From positions 109,860 through 173,859 of the forward strand of contig DFTH01000012.1 in the NCBI GenBank assembly GCA_002379425.1: a stretch of DNA of 64,000 bases, in the 5' to 3' direction. The notes below the pieces were generated by a model. It worked only from the letters and a program-made list of their open reading frames with translations, ran no database searches and had not been told where the DNA came from. A program made the translations under genes and the position numbers. This DNA is from Prevotella sp. UBA4217 (GTDB lineage: Bacteria; Bacteroidota; Bacteroidia; Bacteroidales; Bacteroidaceae). Below are positions 1 to 8,490 of this stretch, piece after piece (the stretch's first letter is position 1; each line of letters starts with the position of its first letter).

Positions 1-1938
1 CTCTATGGCAGCAGTTGGCGCAACGCGGAGACGGGCGAATGGATTATCAGTCTCTTCAGTGACAATGCCGTATATAATAATATGGTGTGGCAGTATGGCA
101 AGAAGACGGACAAGAAACTGGTGTTATCTTCTGGAAAAGAAAAGATAACCGTCTCTGTCGGCAAGGAGAAAGACGGCAAGCGCTTATTCAATATCGGCGG
201 CAAGAAGCAGACGCTCGCAGCCATCACAGCCAACTCCATCGGCGACTATCCAACAGCCGACAACACTTCATTCAACACTGAGATGAGGGAGGGCAACGCC
301 ATCGTGAGCGGTTGGCTGAGGTATCCCAAGGAGATTCTGCAAAACAGTTTGACCATCGAGGCTACATACGGCAACGTCGCCACCGACGACTATGCACGCG
401 TCTCTACCCCCGTTGACTCTCTCGGCCGGTTCGAGTTGAGTGTGCCGCTGGTTGGCACACAGTCGGTTTCCTTGCTCATACAAACTAAGCAGAATGCGGC
501 GTTTGACGTTGTCGGCGTCGTACTGACGCCAGGCGAGAAGTATTTCATGCTGAATGACTTCAAATCGTCGCAAACGCTCTTTATGGGCGACGACGCCCGA
601 CTGCAGAACGAGTTGCAGGCAGATAGTCCTGGCATGGACTATGTCGGCTTTATCGACAACCCGGTGAGCGATGACTCCGTGAGGGTCATGGCTCAGCAGT
701 GGATACACAGTTATGAGCGATGCTTGGCAAAGACCAAGGACTTCCTGGCTCAGCACCCTAACCTGAGCAAACGCTTTCGTGACTATATCCGTGCGAGTCT
801 TCGCATAAGCATCTGCTCCCAACTGTTGATGATGCACTACGACACCTATACCCGCTTGTTGCCTGCCGACGTGATGGAGTGGGTGGAGCAGCACTCTGCC
901 GTTGACACCACATTGCCTGTCAATCTAATTAGCGGACTGGCTTCGATGTTGAGATACAAGCGTGAGTGCTACACCTGGGGCGACCCACGAATCAATGTGT
1001 TGTGGAGGCGGCCAGCCATCCTGCCTTGGCTTGAGCAGAGTGGAATGCTCCGCCTGAACGACAAGGAGCGTCAGGCCGTCAGCCAGATGGAGAAGATGAA
1101 CCGTGAGATCTTCACCCTCTATTCGGAGATAAAAGACCGTAAGGCACTCAACGATTCCGTCGCGGCGGTGCAGGAGAAATACGCAGAGGCAGAAAACATC
1201 ATCACCACGATTCAAGAAAGCGAAGACTATCTGAAGGCAGCGAACACGCTCTGTGTGGGCGGTGAGCAGGGCATCGCCCATGCCATCATCGACTCGCTTT
1301 GCACCGACCCGCTCGTCAACAGCATCTACCATGCGCAGATACTCAATGAGTACATCGACCACGAAAGGTGCGCACTCCCCGAGGACGTGGAGCCTTACAT
1401 TGCACTGATCAAGGAGCCTTACTTCAGGAAAGTCATTACTGATAAGAATGAGTACTTTAAGCGATTGATGAGTGAAAAGCAGGAGGCCGTGAATGCGGTG
1501 ATCCATCCGTCGACGGATGTAGAGGGACTCACCGACGGCAAGGCTATCCTCGACAAAATCATCGAGCCCTATCGGGGCAAGATAGTGTATCTTGACATCT
1601 GGGGCACGTGGTGCGCCCCGTGCAAACGCAAGTTGAGCGAGTCGCACAAACTCAAGGCCGAACTTGAGGACTATGACATCGTGTATCTCTACTTAGCCAA
1701 CCGTTCGCCCGAGAAGTCGTGGAAGAATGTCATTGCAGAGTATAACCTCACCGAGTCCAACTGTGTTCACTACAACCTGCCCGCCGACCAGCAGCACGCC
1801 GTTGAGCAGTACGTCGGGCTGACAGGCTACCCCACCTACCGCCTTTTCGACAAGCAAGGCCGCATGCATCACCTCAACTGGCTCGACGACGAAAACCTGG
1901 CGGAGTTCAAGGAGAAACTTGATGCGATGGAAAAATAA
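1..1938 (+). CDS. TlpA/thioredoxin-like protein, 5' end outside window
   Basis: The reading frame is open from the first base, so the gene begins upstream and only the last 645 codons are present. The final 140 or so residues form a thioredoxin fold with the redox motif WCAPC encoded near 1609-1623, preceded by a hydrophobic strand (IVYLDIWG) and followed by a cis-proline segment (GYPTYRLFD). The long N-terminal part is a beta-rich then helical region typical of Bacteroidetes TlpA/DUF4369-type exported proteins. By family these act in the periplasm as thiol-disulfide oxidoreductases; the substrate is unknown. It is the first of four tandem paralogues and ends 17 bp before the next one, so they probably form one operon. 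The signal peptide cannot be seen. Confidence 0.85.
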   Translation, partial: LYGSSWRNAETGEWIISLFSDNAVYNNMVWQYGKKTDKKLVLSSGKEKITVSVGKEKDGKRLFNIGGKKQTLAAITANSIGDYPTADNTSFNTEMREGNAIVSGWLRYPKEILQNSLTIEATYGNVATDDYARVSTPVDSLGRFELSVPLVGTQSVSLLIQTKQNAAFDVVGVVLTPGEKYFMLNDFKSSQTLFMGDDARLQNELQADSPGMDYVGFIDNPVSDDSVRVMAQQWIHSYERCLAKTKDFLAQHPNLSKRFRDYIRASLRISICSQLLMMHYDTYTRLLPADVMEWVEQHSAVDTTLPVNLISGLASMLRYKRECYTWGDPRINVLWRRPAILPWLEQSGMLRLNDKERQAVSQMEKMNREIFTLYSEIKDRKALNDSVAAVQEKYAEAENIITTIQESEDYLKAANTLCVGGEQGIAHAIIDSLCTDPLVNSIYHAQILNEYIDHERCALPEDVEPYIALIKEPYFRKVITDKNEYFKRLMSEKQEAVNAVIHPSTDVEGLTDGKAILDKIIEPYRGKIVYLDIWGTWCAPCKRKLSESHKLKAELEDYDIVYLYLANRSPEKSWKNVIAEYNLTESNCVHYNLPADQQHAVEQYVGLTGYPTYRLFDKQGRMHHLNWLDDENLAEFKEKLDAMEK

Positions 1939-1955
1939 TTGGGATTAACAACGAA

Positions 1956-3425
1956 ATGAATATGAAGAAAACCATCATCACCATCCTGCTCGCCCTCGTG
2001 GCTGTGGCGGGACTGGCACAGACCAAAAAGACTGCTATAGTCAAAGGTTATTCACCCGCGTTGGAAGACAGCACGGTAGTAAACATTTATGTCGACGATG
2101 TGAGTGTGGCATCAGACACCGTCTTCGGTGGACGCTTCATGCTTAGTGTTCCAGTGGAGAAGCTCACTAATAGTTCTTTGTTCCTCTGGGGTAAAGGCTG
2201 TCCCAACTACTTGTCAACGCTCTTCCTAAGTCCTGGTGTGACTGTAAGCCTGACGGGCACGGACTGCCTCCATCCTTTATGGAAAGTGGATAGCCCGGTG
2301 CCAGAGCAACAGACCATTAACAGGATTATGGAACATAACAGCGATGCCATCAGAGAATACCTGCTAATTGATTTGGATGACGCTTCCTGGAACAAAATGC
2401 TGCCTGTCTATATGAAAATTCTCAAACAGACAATGGACATTCTGCCGTCGTTACCCGTAGATGCCGCATCGCTGACTGAGTTGGAGGGAGTGGCACATAC
2501 GGCAAAGAACATGAACGATTTCCCCTACATGCAACAACTCAAAGAGTTGGAGGCATCTACAGCAGCACGTGCTCCGAAGGGATTTGAGAAGGAACTTGCA
2601 ATGATACACGCATTCGTCTATCCCGCACATATTCAGCAGGTGGGGGAAGAGTTTGTTGATGCCGAACTCTTCGATATGCAAGGCAACACGCATCGTCTTT
2701 CAGAGGCCTTCGCGGATGGCCGCTATGTACTGCTCGACTTCTGGAGCCTTGGCTGTGGCCCATGCCGCATGGCAGAGCCGGAGATGAGAGAGGTCTATGA
2801 GCGAATGAAGGGACGGTTGGAAATCATTGGCATCAATCAAGACAACACCTCTGCATGGAAAGAGAACGACTGGAGCAAAAAGATTATATGGAAGAACTGG
2901 AGCGACGGAAAGATGGGCAAGGGAGGCGTTGAAAGCCACTATTGCGACCAAGACGCCATACCATACTATGTACTCCTGTCGCCTGACGGTCGTATCCTTT
3001 GGAAGAATGTAGGTTACGGCATAGGCTGGTTCTTAGGAATGGCCGAGGCCATCAGTGGCCCCAAGCAGGACAACAGCGCCAACCTGTCATTGGCAGTCCG
3101 CCATATCGATGTCAGTTCTGAAAGTACGACCGTGGCTTTTCGCTACTATGGGAAGAAAGACTACTGGTTCCGCATTGTCGGCGATTCCTACCTTGCTGCT
3201 GATGGCAAGAAATACAAGGTGACAACTGCCGACGGTATCAAGCTCGATGAGAACAGTTATCCTCAGGTGAAAGCGTCCTCAGCTACGGAGGGCATCATGG
3301 GAGATCTGTACTACAGCAACTTCACGCTCACTTTCGAACCATTCGACACCATCCCCGAAACATTCGATTTCAAAGAAGGCGACGGCGAGGGTGCTTTCGT
3401 CATCCGCAATATTTCTGTTAAATAA
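1956..3425 (+). CDS. exported thioredoxin-like protein (TlpA family)
   Basis: The 489-residue product starts with a clear signal peptide (KKTIITILLALVAVAGLAQ). Translation may start at 1956 or at the second ATG, 1962, which matches the starts of the downstream paralogues. A thioredoxin domain lies at about residues 230-370, with the active-site pair C267/C270 in the motif CGPC; the usual tryptophan before it is replaced by a glycine. About 110 beta-rich residues follow, which the neighbouring paralogues lack. The predicted role is a periplasmic thiol oxidoreductase of unknown substrate. It lies 17 bp after the preceding paralogue and 7 bp before the next, suggesting co-transcription. Confidence 0.85.
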   Translation: MNMKKTIITILLALVAVAGLAQTKKTAIVKGYSPALEDSTVVNIYVDDVSVASDTVFGGRFMLSVPVEKLTNSSLFLWGKGCPNYLSTLFLSPGVTVSLTGTDCLHPLWKVDSPVPEQQTINRIMEHNSDAIREYLLIDLDDASWNKMLPVYMKILKQTMDILPSLPVDAASLTELEGVAHTAKNMNDFPYMQQLKELEASTAARAPKGFEKELAMIHAFVYPAHIQQVGEEFVDAELFDMQGNTHRLSEAFADGRYVLLDFWSLGCGPCRMAEPEMREVYERMKGRLEIIGINQDNTSAWKENDWSKKIIWKNWSDGKMGKGGVESHYCDQDAIPYYVLLSPDGRILWKNVGYGIGWFLGMAEAISGPKQDNSANLSLAVRHIDVSSESTTVAFRYYGKKDYWFRIVGDSYLAADGKKYKVTTADGIKLDENSYPQVKASSATEGIMGDLYYSNFTLTFEPFDTIPETFDFKEGDGEGAFVIRNISVK

Positions 3426-3432
3426 GCCGGTT

Positions 3433-4989
3433 ATGAATAAGAAAACCATCATCACCATCCTCCTCGCCCTCATCGCAGTAGCGGGGCTGGGGCAGATACC
3501 AACAGGATTGCCTGAACACGTAAAAAATCACCAGATGAATATGGAGGCACCGCTGCCGGAACCATCGTTTGAAATGGATACCACAACGGTACGGGTGCAT
3601 ATCCTTAACTGGGAGGCTAACAAGACTTCCACAAAGATTGTGTGCTTGGCTGTAAGCAGTTTCTTCCCATATATCGCTGATAACCATACTGGCTTCACTG
3701 ACGAGAACGGACTGGCTATCGTCCGTTTCCCGCAACGTGGCACCAGCATGGTATCACTCAGCATAGGCGATGGATTCTCCAAACATTTCTACTTATGGCC
3801 AGGTGAATTGGCAGACGTATATGTAGATATAGAACGTATGACACAGACCAGCCGTAGCCACAGAGAGTGGCAGATGCAGCCCAAGGATTATGGCTTCGGT
3901 CAGAAGGACACACTGACGGCAGAGCAATTGGAGCGGCATGTCATTACTGAAGAGTATGGTTTCGACAAGCAACCGTGCCTCTGGTTCGAAGGAAGATATG
4001 CCGACCTCAATACAGCCCTTCACCGTTATCTGCCTTTTATTGACGGTTATGGATGGGACGAAGCCTACGAGCGGCAGCTGATTGTGAACCAACCGCTGGC
4101 CCCTGTCTATGCTGAAGGAATGCTGACTTGGCACGACTATCTGAAACAGCGCATCATGGAAGACGGGCGACTGCCGCTCTGCGCCAAACAACTCTGCGCA
4201 CTGGCCTACGACGTAAGGGCCGAGAACTGGCTGTGGGATAATACCCAGGTGCAAGACTTCCTGACTGCACGACGTGATGGAGCATCGCCCGGAAACTATG
4301 TGGAAAACCGCCCCCTCAGCCAAGAACAGATTGCCCGATTCCGTTCACTGGGCACCAACACCAACTATCGTGCCTACTTCCGCAGCCTCGACCTGACGCA
4401 CATCACCACTCCGAAATTCTGGGATGCCATATCGGGCGACAATCCTTGCGACTACGTCCACGATATGCGCATCGTGCAAGGCTATCCTCGCCACATCGAA
4501 CTATATGGAAGTCTGCCAGAGGGTGCCATGAACGGTGTGCGAATGCCTTATTTCCACAAACTTTGTCAACAGTTGGAGGCCGCACAGGAGGGAATAGAGC
4601 ACGATGTGTATAGTGACGTGCTCGAAGATCTTCAGCGTCGTTATCGCGGCAAGGTGGTGCTCATCGACTTCTGGGCCACATGGTGTCATGGCTGCATTGT
4701 GGCGATGAATGCGATGGAGCCGGAAAAAGACACAAAGCTGAAACATCCCGACCTCGCTTTTGTCTATCTCACCGACCATACTTCGCCCGCCGACCGCTGG
4801 CAGGACTATCGCAAGCGCATCCGTGGTGAACACCTTCGCGTGAACGAGCAGCAGATGGATGCCTTGCAGAAGCGTTTCCACATTCAGGTCTGGCCCACCT
4901 ATATCCTGATGGACCGACAGGGCCGTTGCCGCGAACTACCACATAATCACGTGGAGGAAGAACTATTGAAGGAATTGGAGAAAAAGTAA
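3433..4989 (+). CDS. exported thioredoxin-like protein with CHGC active site
   Basis: I place the start at ATG 3433, giving 518 residues, because it begins the signal peptide shared with both neighbours; a longer frame from 3391 would overlap the previous gene. The C-terminal thioredoxin domain has the pair C418/C421 in WCHGC, an unusual dipeptide between the cysteines that would be expected to alter redox potential. The middle region is helical and the N-terminal third beta-rich, as in DUF4369/TlpA proteins. It is probably periplasmic. It sits in a tight tandem array and ends 4 bp before the next start. No specific partner can be named. Confidence 0.83.
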   Translation: MNKKTIITILLALIAVAGLGQIPTGLPEHVKNHQMNMEAPLPEPSFEMDTTTVRVHILNWEANKTSTKIVCLAVSSFFPYIADNHTGFTDENGLAIVRFPQRGTSMVSLSIGDGFSKHFYLWPGELADVYVDIERMTQTSRSHREWQMQPKDYGFGQKDTLTAEQLERHVITEEYGFDKQPCLWFEGRYADLNTALHRYLPFIDGYGWDEAYERQLIVNQPLAPVYAEGMLTWHDYLKQRIMEDGRLPLCAKQLCALAYDVRAENWLWDNTQVQDFLTARRDGASPGNYVENRPLSQEQIARFRSLGTNTNYRAYFRSLDLTHITTPKFWDAISGDNPCDYVHDMRIVQGYPRHIELYGSLPEGAMNGVRMPYFHKLCQQLEAAQEGIEHDVYSDVLEDLQRRYRGKVVLIDFWATWCHGCIVAMNAMEPEKDTKLKHPDLAFVYLTDHTSPADRWQDYRKRIRGEHLRVNEQQMDALQKRFHIQVWPTYILMDRQGRCRELPHNHVEEELLKELEKK

Positions 4990-4993
4990 TAAT

Positions 4994-6088
4994 ATGAACA
5001 AGAAAACCATCATCACCATCCTGCTCGCCCTCGCTGCAGTGGTGGGGCAGGGGCAAGTGAGGTGTCACGTCATTGGCACGGTGGCAGAAGGAACAACGCC
5101 CATTGAACTGAGGATATACCGCGACGGCGAAGACCCGAAGAACAGTACATTGCGACCAGTGATAAAGAACGGACGCTTTGAGCGCGACGTGGAGGACGCA
5201 CAGATAGAGCGATGGCACATTGTGGACTTCGGCGAGGTGATGGAGAAGGGCATGACCCTCCGCTCAGGGGAGTTCTTCGTGGAGGGCGGCGCAACCATTA
5301 CCATACGGCTCGATGGCGACAAGTTCGACATCCAATCCACAGGCAAGGAGTATCAGGCGTGGCACGCTATGGAGCATGCCGCCGAAGCAAAGTTTCGTCT
5401 TGCCTATGAGAAACTGGACGAGAACGACAAGCAGAAGATGGCGGAACTGGAAGACGAATACCACGAATGGACGCTTGACTACTACAAAACCCACCCGATG
5501 CTTGGCTTCCTGTTCGAACTCGACGGGCGGCTCAAAGGTTTCCACTTCAACGACACGGGCCTTGCCGCTATGCTTGACATTTACCACCGCCAATACAGCA
5601 CGCTCTATCCTGAGCACCCCGTGCATCAGCGTATTGCCGAGCAAGAGGCTGTGGGCTATCAGATATATGGACGAAAGTACAATGACTACGATGTGCGGAC
5701 AATGGATGGGCAGCAAGTCCGCGCCTCTGAATACTACAAGGACAAGTTGACGCTCGTCATCTGCTGGGCCTCGTGGTGCTCGCCCTGCATCCGCGATGCC
5801 TGCGATATCATCCCCATCTATAATGAGTACCGCAATCGTGGCCTGAATGTGTTCAGCCTCGCCCACGGATTCAAGTCCACCGATGCCATGCGCAAGGCCG
5901 TCGAGCGTCATGCCTTCCCTTGGCCCTGCCTCGTTGACCTTGATGACGAGTTCGGCGTGTTCCATAAGCACGGCACTCAAAATAGTGCCCTATTCCTCAT
6001 CGACCGCGACGGCACCATCATTGCCGTGCCTAACAGCGTAGAAGAACTGAAAGTGAAACTCAAGGAGATATTCAATGATAACAAATAA
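4994..6088 (+). CDS. DUF4369/TlpA-type exported thioredoxin-like protein
   Basis: This 364-residue protein has the standard Bacteroidetes layout: signal peptide (residues 1-21), a DUF4369-like beta domain (about 25-120), a helical linker and a C-terminal thioredoxin/AhpC-TSA-like domain (about 225-364). The active-site cysteines are C262 and C265 in WCSPC. It is the last and shortest of four tandem paralogues, starting 4 bp after the previous stop. The first 35 or so bases of the coding region are almost identical to those of the two preceding genes although the mature proteins differ strongly. It is probably a periplasmic oxidoreductase of unknown substrate. Confidence 0.87.
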   Translation: MNKKTIITILLALAAVVGQGQVRCHVIGTVAEGTTPIELRIYRDGEDPKNSTLRPVIKNGRFERDVEDAQIERWHIVDFGEVMEKGMTLRSGEFFVEGGATITIRLDGDKFDIQSTGKEYQAWHAMEHAAEAKFRLAYEKLDENDKQKMAELEDEYHEWTLDYYKTHPMLGFLFELDGRLKGFHFNDTGLAAMLDIYHRQYSTLYPEHPVHQRIAEQEAVGYQIYGRKYNDYDVRTMDGQQVRASEYYKDKLTLVICWASWCSPCIRDACDIIPIYNEYRNRGLNVFSLAHGFKSTDAMRKAVERHAFPWPCLVDLDDEFGVFHKHGTQNSALFLIDRDGTIIAVPNSVEELKVKLKEIFNDNK

Positions 6089-6116
6089 GACGATGGTGAG
6101 TACCAATCGTCCGAAA

Positions 6117-6164
6117 TGAATATGAACAAGCAAACATTGAAAAAAGAAATGAGTGGGTATTAGA
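6117..6164 (+). pseudogene. possible remnant of another TlpA-type leader
   Basis: The bases before and at this ATG (gaaatgaatatgaacaag) closely match the start of the paralogue at 1956, but the frame stops after 15 codons and encodes no hydrophobic segment. I read it as the decayed start of a fifth copy of the tandem array. Chance resemblance over so short a stretch is possible. Confidence 0.35.
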
Positions 6165-6285
6165 TGGTTCTTGAAAGAAATTTGTGGGGATTGTCATATT
6201 TCGTCGAAATAAGTTTGTGGGGAATATATTTTGGGGCACAATTTGTTGAAAGAGATTAAAGGAATATAGTTAAATTGAATTAAGT

Positions 6286-6303
6286 AAGTACGGAAAATCA
6301 TAC
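6286..6303 (+). promoter_or_regulatory. putative HipB operator, upstream copy
   Basis: This 18-base element matches the one at 6347-6364 at 16 of 18 positions and contains an imperfect palindrome with outer arms GTA and TAC. It lies just upstream of the -33 element. Paired operators around the promoter fit HipB autorepression in hip modules. The assignment is by inference. Confidence 0.6.
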
Positions 6304-6310
6304 TTTCGGC

Positions 6311-6340
6311 TTGCCGAATCAGTATTTCTTCGTATCTTTG
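6311..6340 (+). promoter_or_regulatory. promoter of hipB-hipS
   Basis: TTG at 6311-6313, a 19-base spacer and TATCTTTG at 6333-6340 match the Bacteroidetes sigma-ABfr consensus. The ATG of the HTH gene lies 28 bases further on. Two near-identical putative operators flank the promoter. Confidence 0.75.
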
Positions 6341-6346
6341 CGCCAA

Positions 6347-6364
6347 AAGTACGATAAATCATAC
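6347..6364 (+). promoter_or_regulatory. putative HipB operator, downstream copy
   Basis: GTACGATAAATCATAC (with two leading A) is an imperfect palindrome matching its own reverse complement at 12 of 16 positions. It lies between the -7 box and the start codon, where a bound repressor would block transcription. It repeats the element at 6286-6303. Confidence 0.6.
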
Positions 6365-6368
6365 GCCG

Positions 6369-6572
6369 ATGGATATAGGAACAGTGATTAAGGAGCGCAG
6401 GGCATTGCTGGGAATCTCTCAGCAAGACCTCTCGGATTACTCTGGAGTAGGCATCTCTACAGTCAAGGATTTGGAGCGAGGCGTGGGCAATCCGTCGCTA
6501 CAGACACTACAGAAGATACTGGATGTGGTGGGTATGGAAATGGTGTTGCAAGTGAAACAGACCGTTAAATAG
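6369..6572 (+). CDS. hipB: HipB-like Xre-family antitoxin/repressor
   Basis: This 67-residue protein is a single helix-turn-helix domain of the Xre/Cro type. The recognition region is about residues 16-45 (ISQQDLSDYSGVGISTVKDL), followed by the typical 'RG..NPSLQTLQKIL' stretch. In hip modules HipB binds the operon promoter and sequesters the HipA/HipT kinase. Here it is followed after 8 bp by a HipS-like gene and sits under a promoter flanked by two similar operators, as expected for autoregulation. The toxin kinase is missing (see 6908-7058), so only the regulatory half seems functional. Confidence 0.85.
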   Translation: MDIGTVIKERRALLGISQQDLSDYSGVGISTVKDLERGVGNPSLQTLQKILDVVGMEMVLQVKQTVK

Positions 6573-6580
6573 CATAGAGC

Positions 6581-6907
6581 ATGAGAAAAGTGAATGTGTA
6601 TTACGGAGATGTCTATGCCGGGCAACTCGTTGAGTTGTCAAGGGGCAACTATGAGTTCACCTACGATGATGCTTTTCGTGCCGACGGCAGCACCCCTCCT
6701 GTGTCTGTCAACTTGCCCAAGAGTCAGAAGGTGTATCACTCAGAGCGCATCTTCCCCGTGTTCACCAACATGTTGCCTGAAGGTGCTAACCGCAGGGCAT
6801 TGTGCAGAGCAAGGAAAGTGGACGAGAACGACTTTTTCGGTATGCTGGAGATGATTTGCGGCATGGATGCTATCGGGAAGTTTGTACTTAAAAGACCAGA
6901 AGAATGA
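6581..6907 (+). CDS. HipS-like HipA N-terminal subdomain protein
   Basis: The 108-residue product corresponds to the stand-alone N-terminal subdomain of HipA ('Couple_hipA'), with the conserved segments GDVYAGQL, DGSTPPVSVNLP and FPVFTNMLPEGANR. In tripartite HipBST systems HipS is a separate protein of this size that can act as the antitoxin of the HipT kinase. Its stop overlaps an ATG (ATGA at 6904-6907), the usual translational coupling to hipT. The downstream frame soon breaks up, however, and only the C-terminal end of a kinase is recognisable. It may be an orphan. Confidence 0.8.
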   Translation: MRKVNVYYGDVYAGQLVELSRGNYEFTYDDAFRADGSTPPVSVNLPKSQKVYHSERIFPVFTNMLPEGANRRALCRARKVDENDFFGMLEMICGMDAIGKFVLKRPEE

Positions 6908-7058
6908 GGACGATAGAAGTATGCTCGATATGTTTATGGAGATTCCACAAGAGACATACGCACTCATCGACCACTCCTTCTTGAATGACAAGATGAAACG
7001 CACATACAAGCGTGTTATTGAGGAACGGAAAACACGTTTCATTCGACAGTCAGAATAA
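6908..7058 (+). pseudogene. C-terminal remnant of HipT/HipA-type kinase
   Basis: In the frame ending at 7058 the last 45 or so residues (for example LIDHSFLNDKMKRTYKRV) resemble the C-terminal tail of HipA/HipT proteins, which commonly end with a 'SFL..., ...Y..., ..ER' helix pair. The roughly 250 residues carrying the ATP-binding and catalytic motifs are absent. The ATG overlapping the hipS stop (6904) is in a different frame and stops early. The simplest reading is an internal deletion of the toxin gene. The call rests on a short match. Confidence 0.6.
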
Positions 7059-7085
7059 CTCTAAAAGAAATGATGATAGCCGTGG

Positions 7086-7112
7086 GCACCTGGGTATGGG
7101 TGCCTGTTTTCA
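7086..7112 (+). terminator. terminator-like hairpin after hip module
   Basis: GGCACC (7086-7091) and GGTGCC (7100-7105) form a 6-bp stem with an 8-base loop, followed by TGTTTTC and a further T-run. It could end the hip transcript. Confidence 0.5.
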
Positions 7113-7189
7113 TGGCAATTTTTTTGCAATATTCCTGATGGTCTCGTAATGGGTCAAAGTCCCCTGACCCATATATTTTTCCGAAAAAC

Positions 7190-7220
7190 TTGTATTTCTC
7201 CGGAAAAGTTGTTACCTTTG
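7190..7220 (+). promoter_or_regulatory. promoter of LRR lipoprotein gene
   Basis: TTG at 7190-7192, 20 bases, then TACCTTTG at 7213-7220, matching the Bacteroidetes consensus. The likely ATG follows 8 bases later, so the 5' leader would be very short. Confidence 0.65.
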
Positions 7221-7228
7221 TGGCAAAA

Positions 7229-8401
7229 ATGAAAATAATGAGAGGTTTCTTGAGCCATGCTGTGTTGATACTTACGGCTGTAGTTTTTTTGGGGGGTCTT
7301 TTATCTTGTAACGTGGAAAGCGACAATCCTTCTGTGCCGACGATGCCTGACGATGTACCCACTCCCGAACCGGAGCCTCAGGACGAGACCGTTGCGCTGA
7401 CTTTCGAGGCCGCAGAGGCGGGAGCAGTCGTGAGGTTTCTCCACAGCAGCACTTCTGCTGCTCCCGAGCATGTAGAGGTATCCACCGACGGCGGCTCAAC
7501 GTGGACGGCTCTGACATCCGACGGTGTGACGCTCGCCCATGTGGGCGACAAGGTGAGTTTCCGAGGCAGGAATGCTGCCTATGGGAGCGAAGCCGATGGC
7601 TGGTACAGTTTCGATCTCAGCAGGCGCTGCTACGTCTATGGCAACATTATGAGCCTTATCGATAAGGAACACTATGCGACGCTGAAGAATCTCTCTGCCG
7701 ACTATACCTTTAGCAATCTCTTTAAGGATCAGTCTAATCTCCTGACTAAGGATGACAAGAAACTGCTGCTGCCTGCCGAAACGCTGACCGGGCACTGCTA
7801 TTATTATATGTTCCAAGGCTGCTCCAGCCTAACTGTGGCACCCGAGTTGCCTGCTACCGAACTGACGGAATCGTGCTATTGCGGTATGTTCTACATCTGC
7901 TCCAACCTGACTGTGGCACCCGAACTGCCCGCTATGGAGTTGAAGGAAAGTTGTTATGATGAAATGTTTTATGGCTGTCAGAAACTGGCTTCGGCACCCG
8001 CGCTTCCTGCCATGAGCCTGGCAGACAAATGCTATGCGCACATGTTTGAATACTGCCTCGCCTTTGTCGAGGCACCCGAGTTGCCCGCTACGGAACTGAA
8101 GAAAGGCTGCTATCAGTGTATGTTCAAAAGTTGCTTCAACCTGACAGTGGCGCCCGTGCTACATGCCAAGACGCTGGTAAAGAAATGCTATTGGGGAATG
8201 TTCGAAGACTGCCAGTCGCTTGCCAGCGTCACCTGCCTCGCCTTGAGCAAGCAGGCAACTGAAGAAAACGAACTGACTTTCTGGCTGTATGGAGCCGGTT
8301 CTGAAGTCCCGGCAGGTACCAATAAAACGCTCTACACATCTTCATCAAGCACCATAGACTGGGATACCGACAAAGAAGGTTTCACCGTGGTGCCGCTGTG
8401 A
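7229..8401 (+). CDS. BspA-like leucine-rich repeat surface lipoprotein
   Basis: I start at ATG 7229 (390 residues), downstream of the promoter; 7238 is also possible. The signal peptide ends in a lipobox (GLLSC), then an acidic stretch (NVESDNP) and a proline-rich linker. Residues around 50-125 look like a small beta domain. From about 175 to 350 there are at least six imperfect repeats of roughly 24 residues built on 'L.VAPELPAteL...CY..MF..C', the pattern of BspA/Treponema-type LRRs. Such proteins in Prevotella and relatives sit on the cell surface and often mediate adhesion. A perfect hairpin downstream separates it from the convergent virE gene. Confidence 0.82.
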   Translation: MKIMRGFLSHAVLILTAVVFLGGLLSCNVESDNPSVPTMPDDVPTPEPEPQDETVALTFEAAEAGAVVRFLHSSTSAAPEHVEVSTDGGSTWTALTSDGVTLAHVGDKVSFRGRNAAYGSEADGWYSFDLSRRCYVYGNIMSLIDKEHYATLKNLSADYTFSNLFKDQSNLLTKDDKKLLLPAETLTGHCYYYMFQGCSSLTVAPELPATELTESCYCGMFYICSNLTVAPELPAMELKESCYDEMFYGCQKLASAPALPAMSLADKCYAHMFEYCLAFVEAPELPATELKKGCYQCMFKSCFNLTVAPVLHAKTLVKKCYWGMFEDCQSLASVTCLALSKQATEENELTFWLYGAGSEVPAGTNKTLYTSSSSTIDWDTDKEGFTVVPL

Positions 8402-8447
8402 GCCTCTCTTTTGTTTGGTGATAATCTTGCACTGGTATTGATATCCA

Positions 8448-8482
8448 GCAGGTTACGGTGCTTATCTTGCACCGTAACCTGC
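8448..8482. terminator. bidirectional terminator
   Basis: A perfect 14-bp inverted repeat (gcaggttacggtgc / gcaccgtaacctgc) with a 7-base loop lies between two convergent genes. T-rich bases follow it on the plus strand. Confidence 0.8.
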
Positions 8483-8490
8483 ACTTTTCC

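Noticed and set aside
3391..3432. A longer N-terminus for the third thioredoxin-like protein
   Set aside because: It would overlap the upstream gene and place residues in front of a complete signal peptide that matches the paralogues.
7059..7228. A small RNA gene before the LRR lipoprotein gene
   Set aside because: The only structure seen is a short hairpin that is better explained as a terminator.
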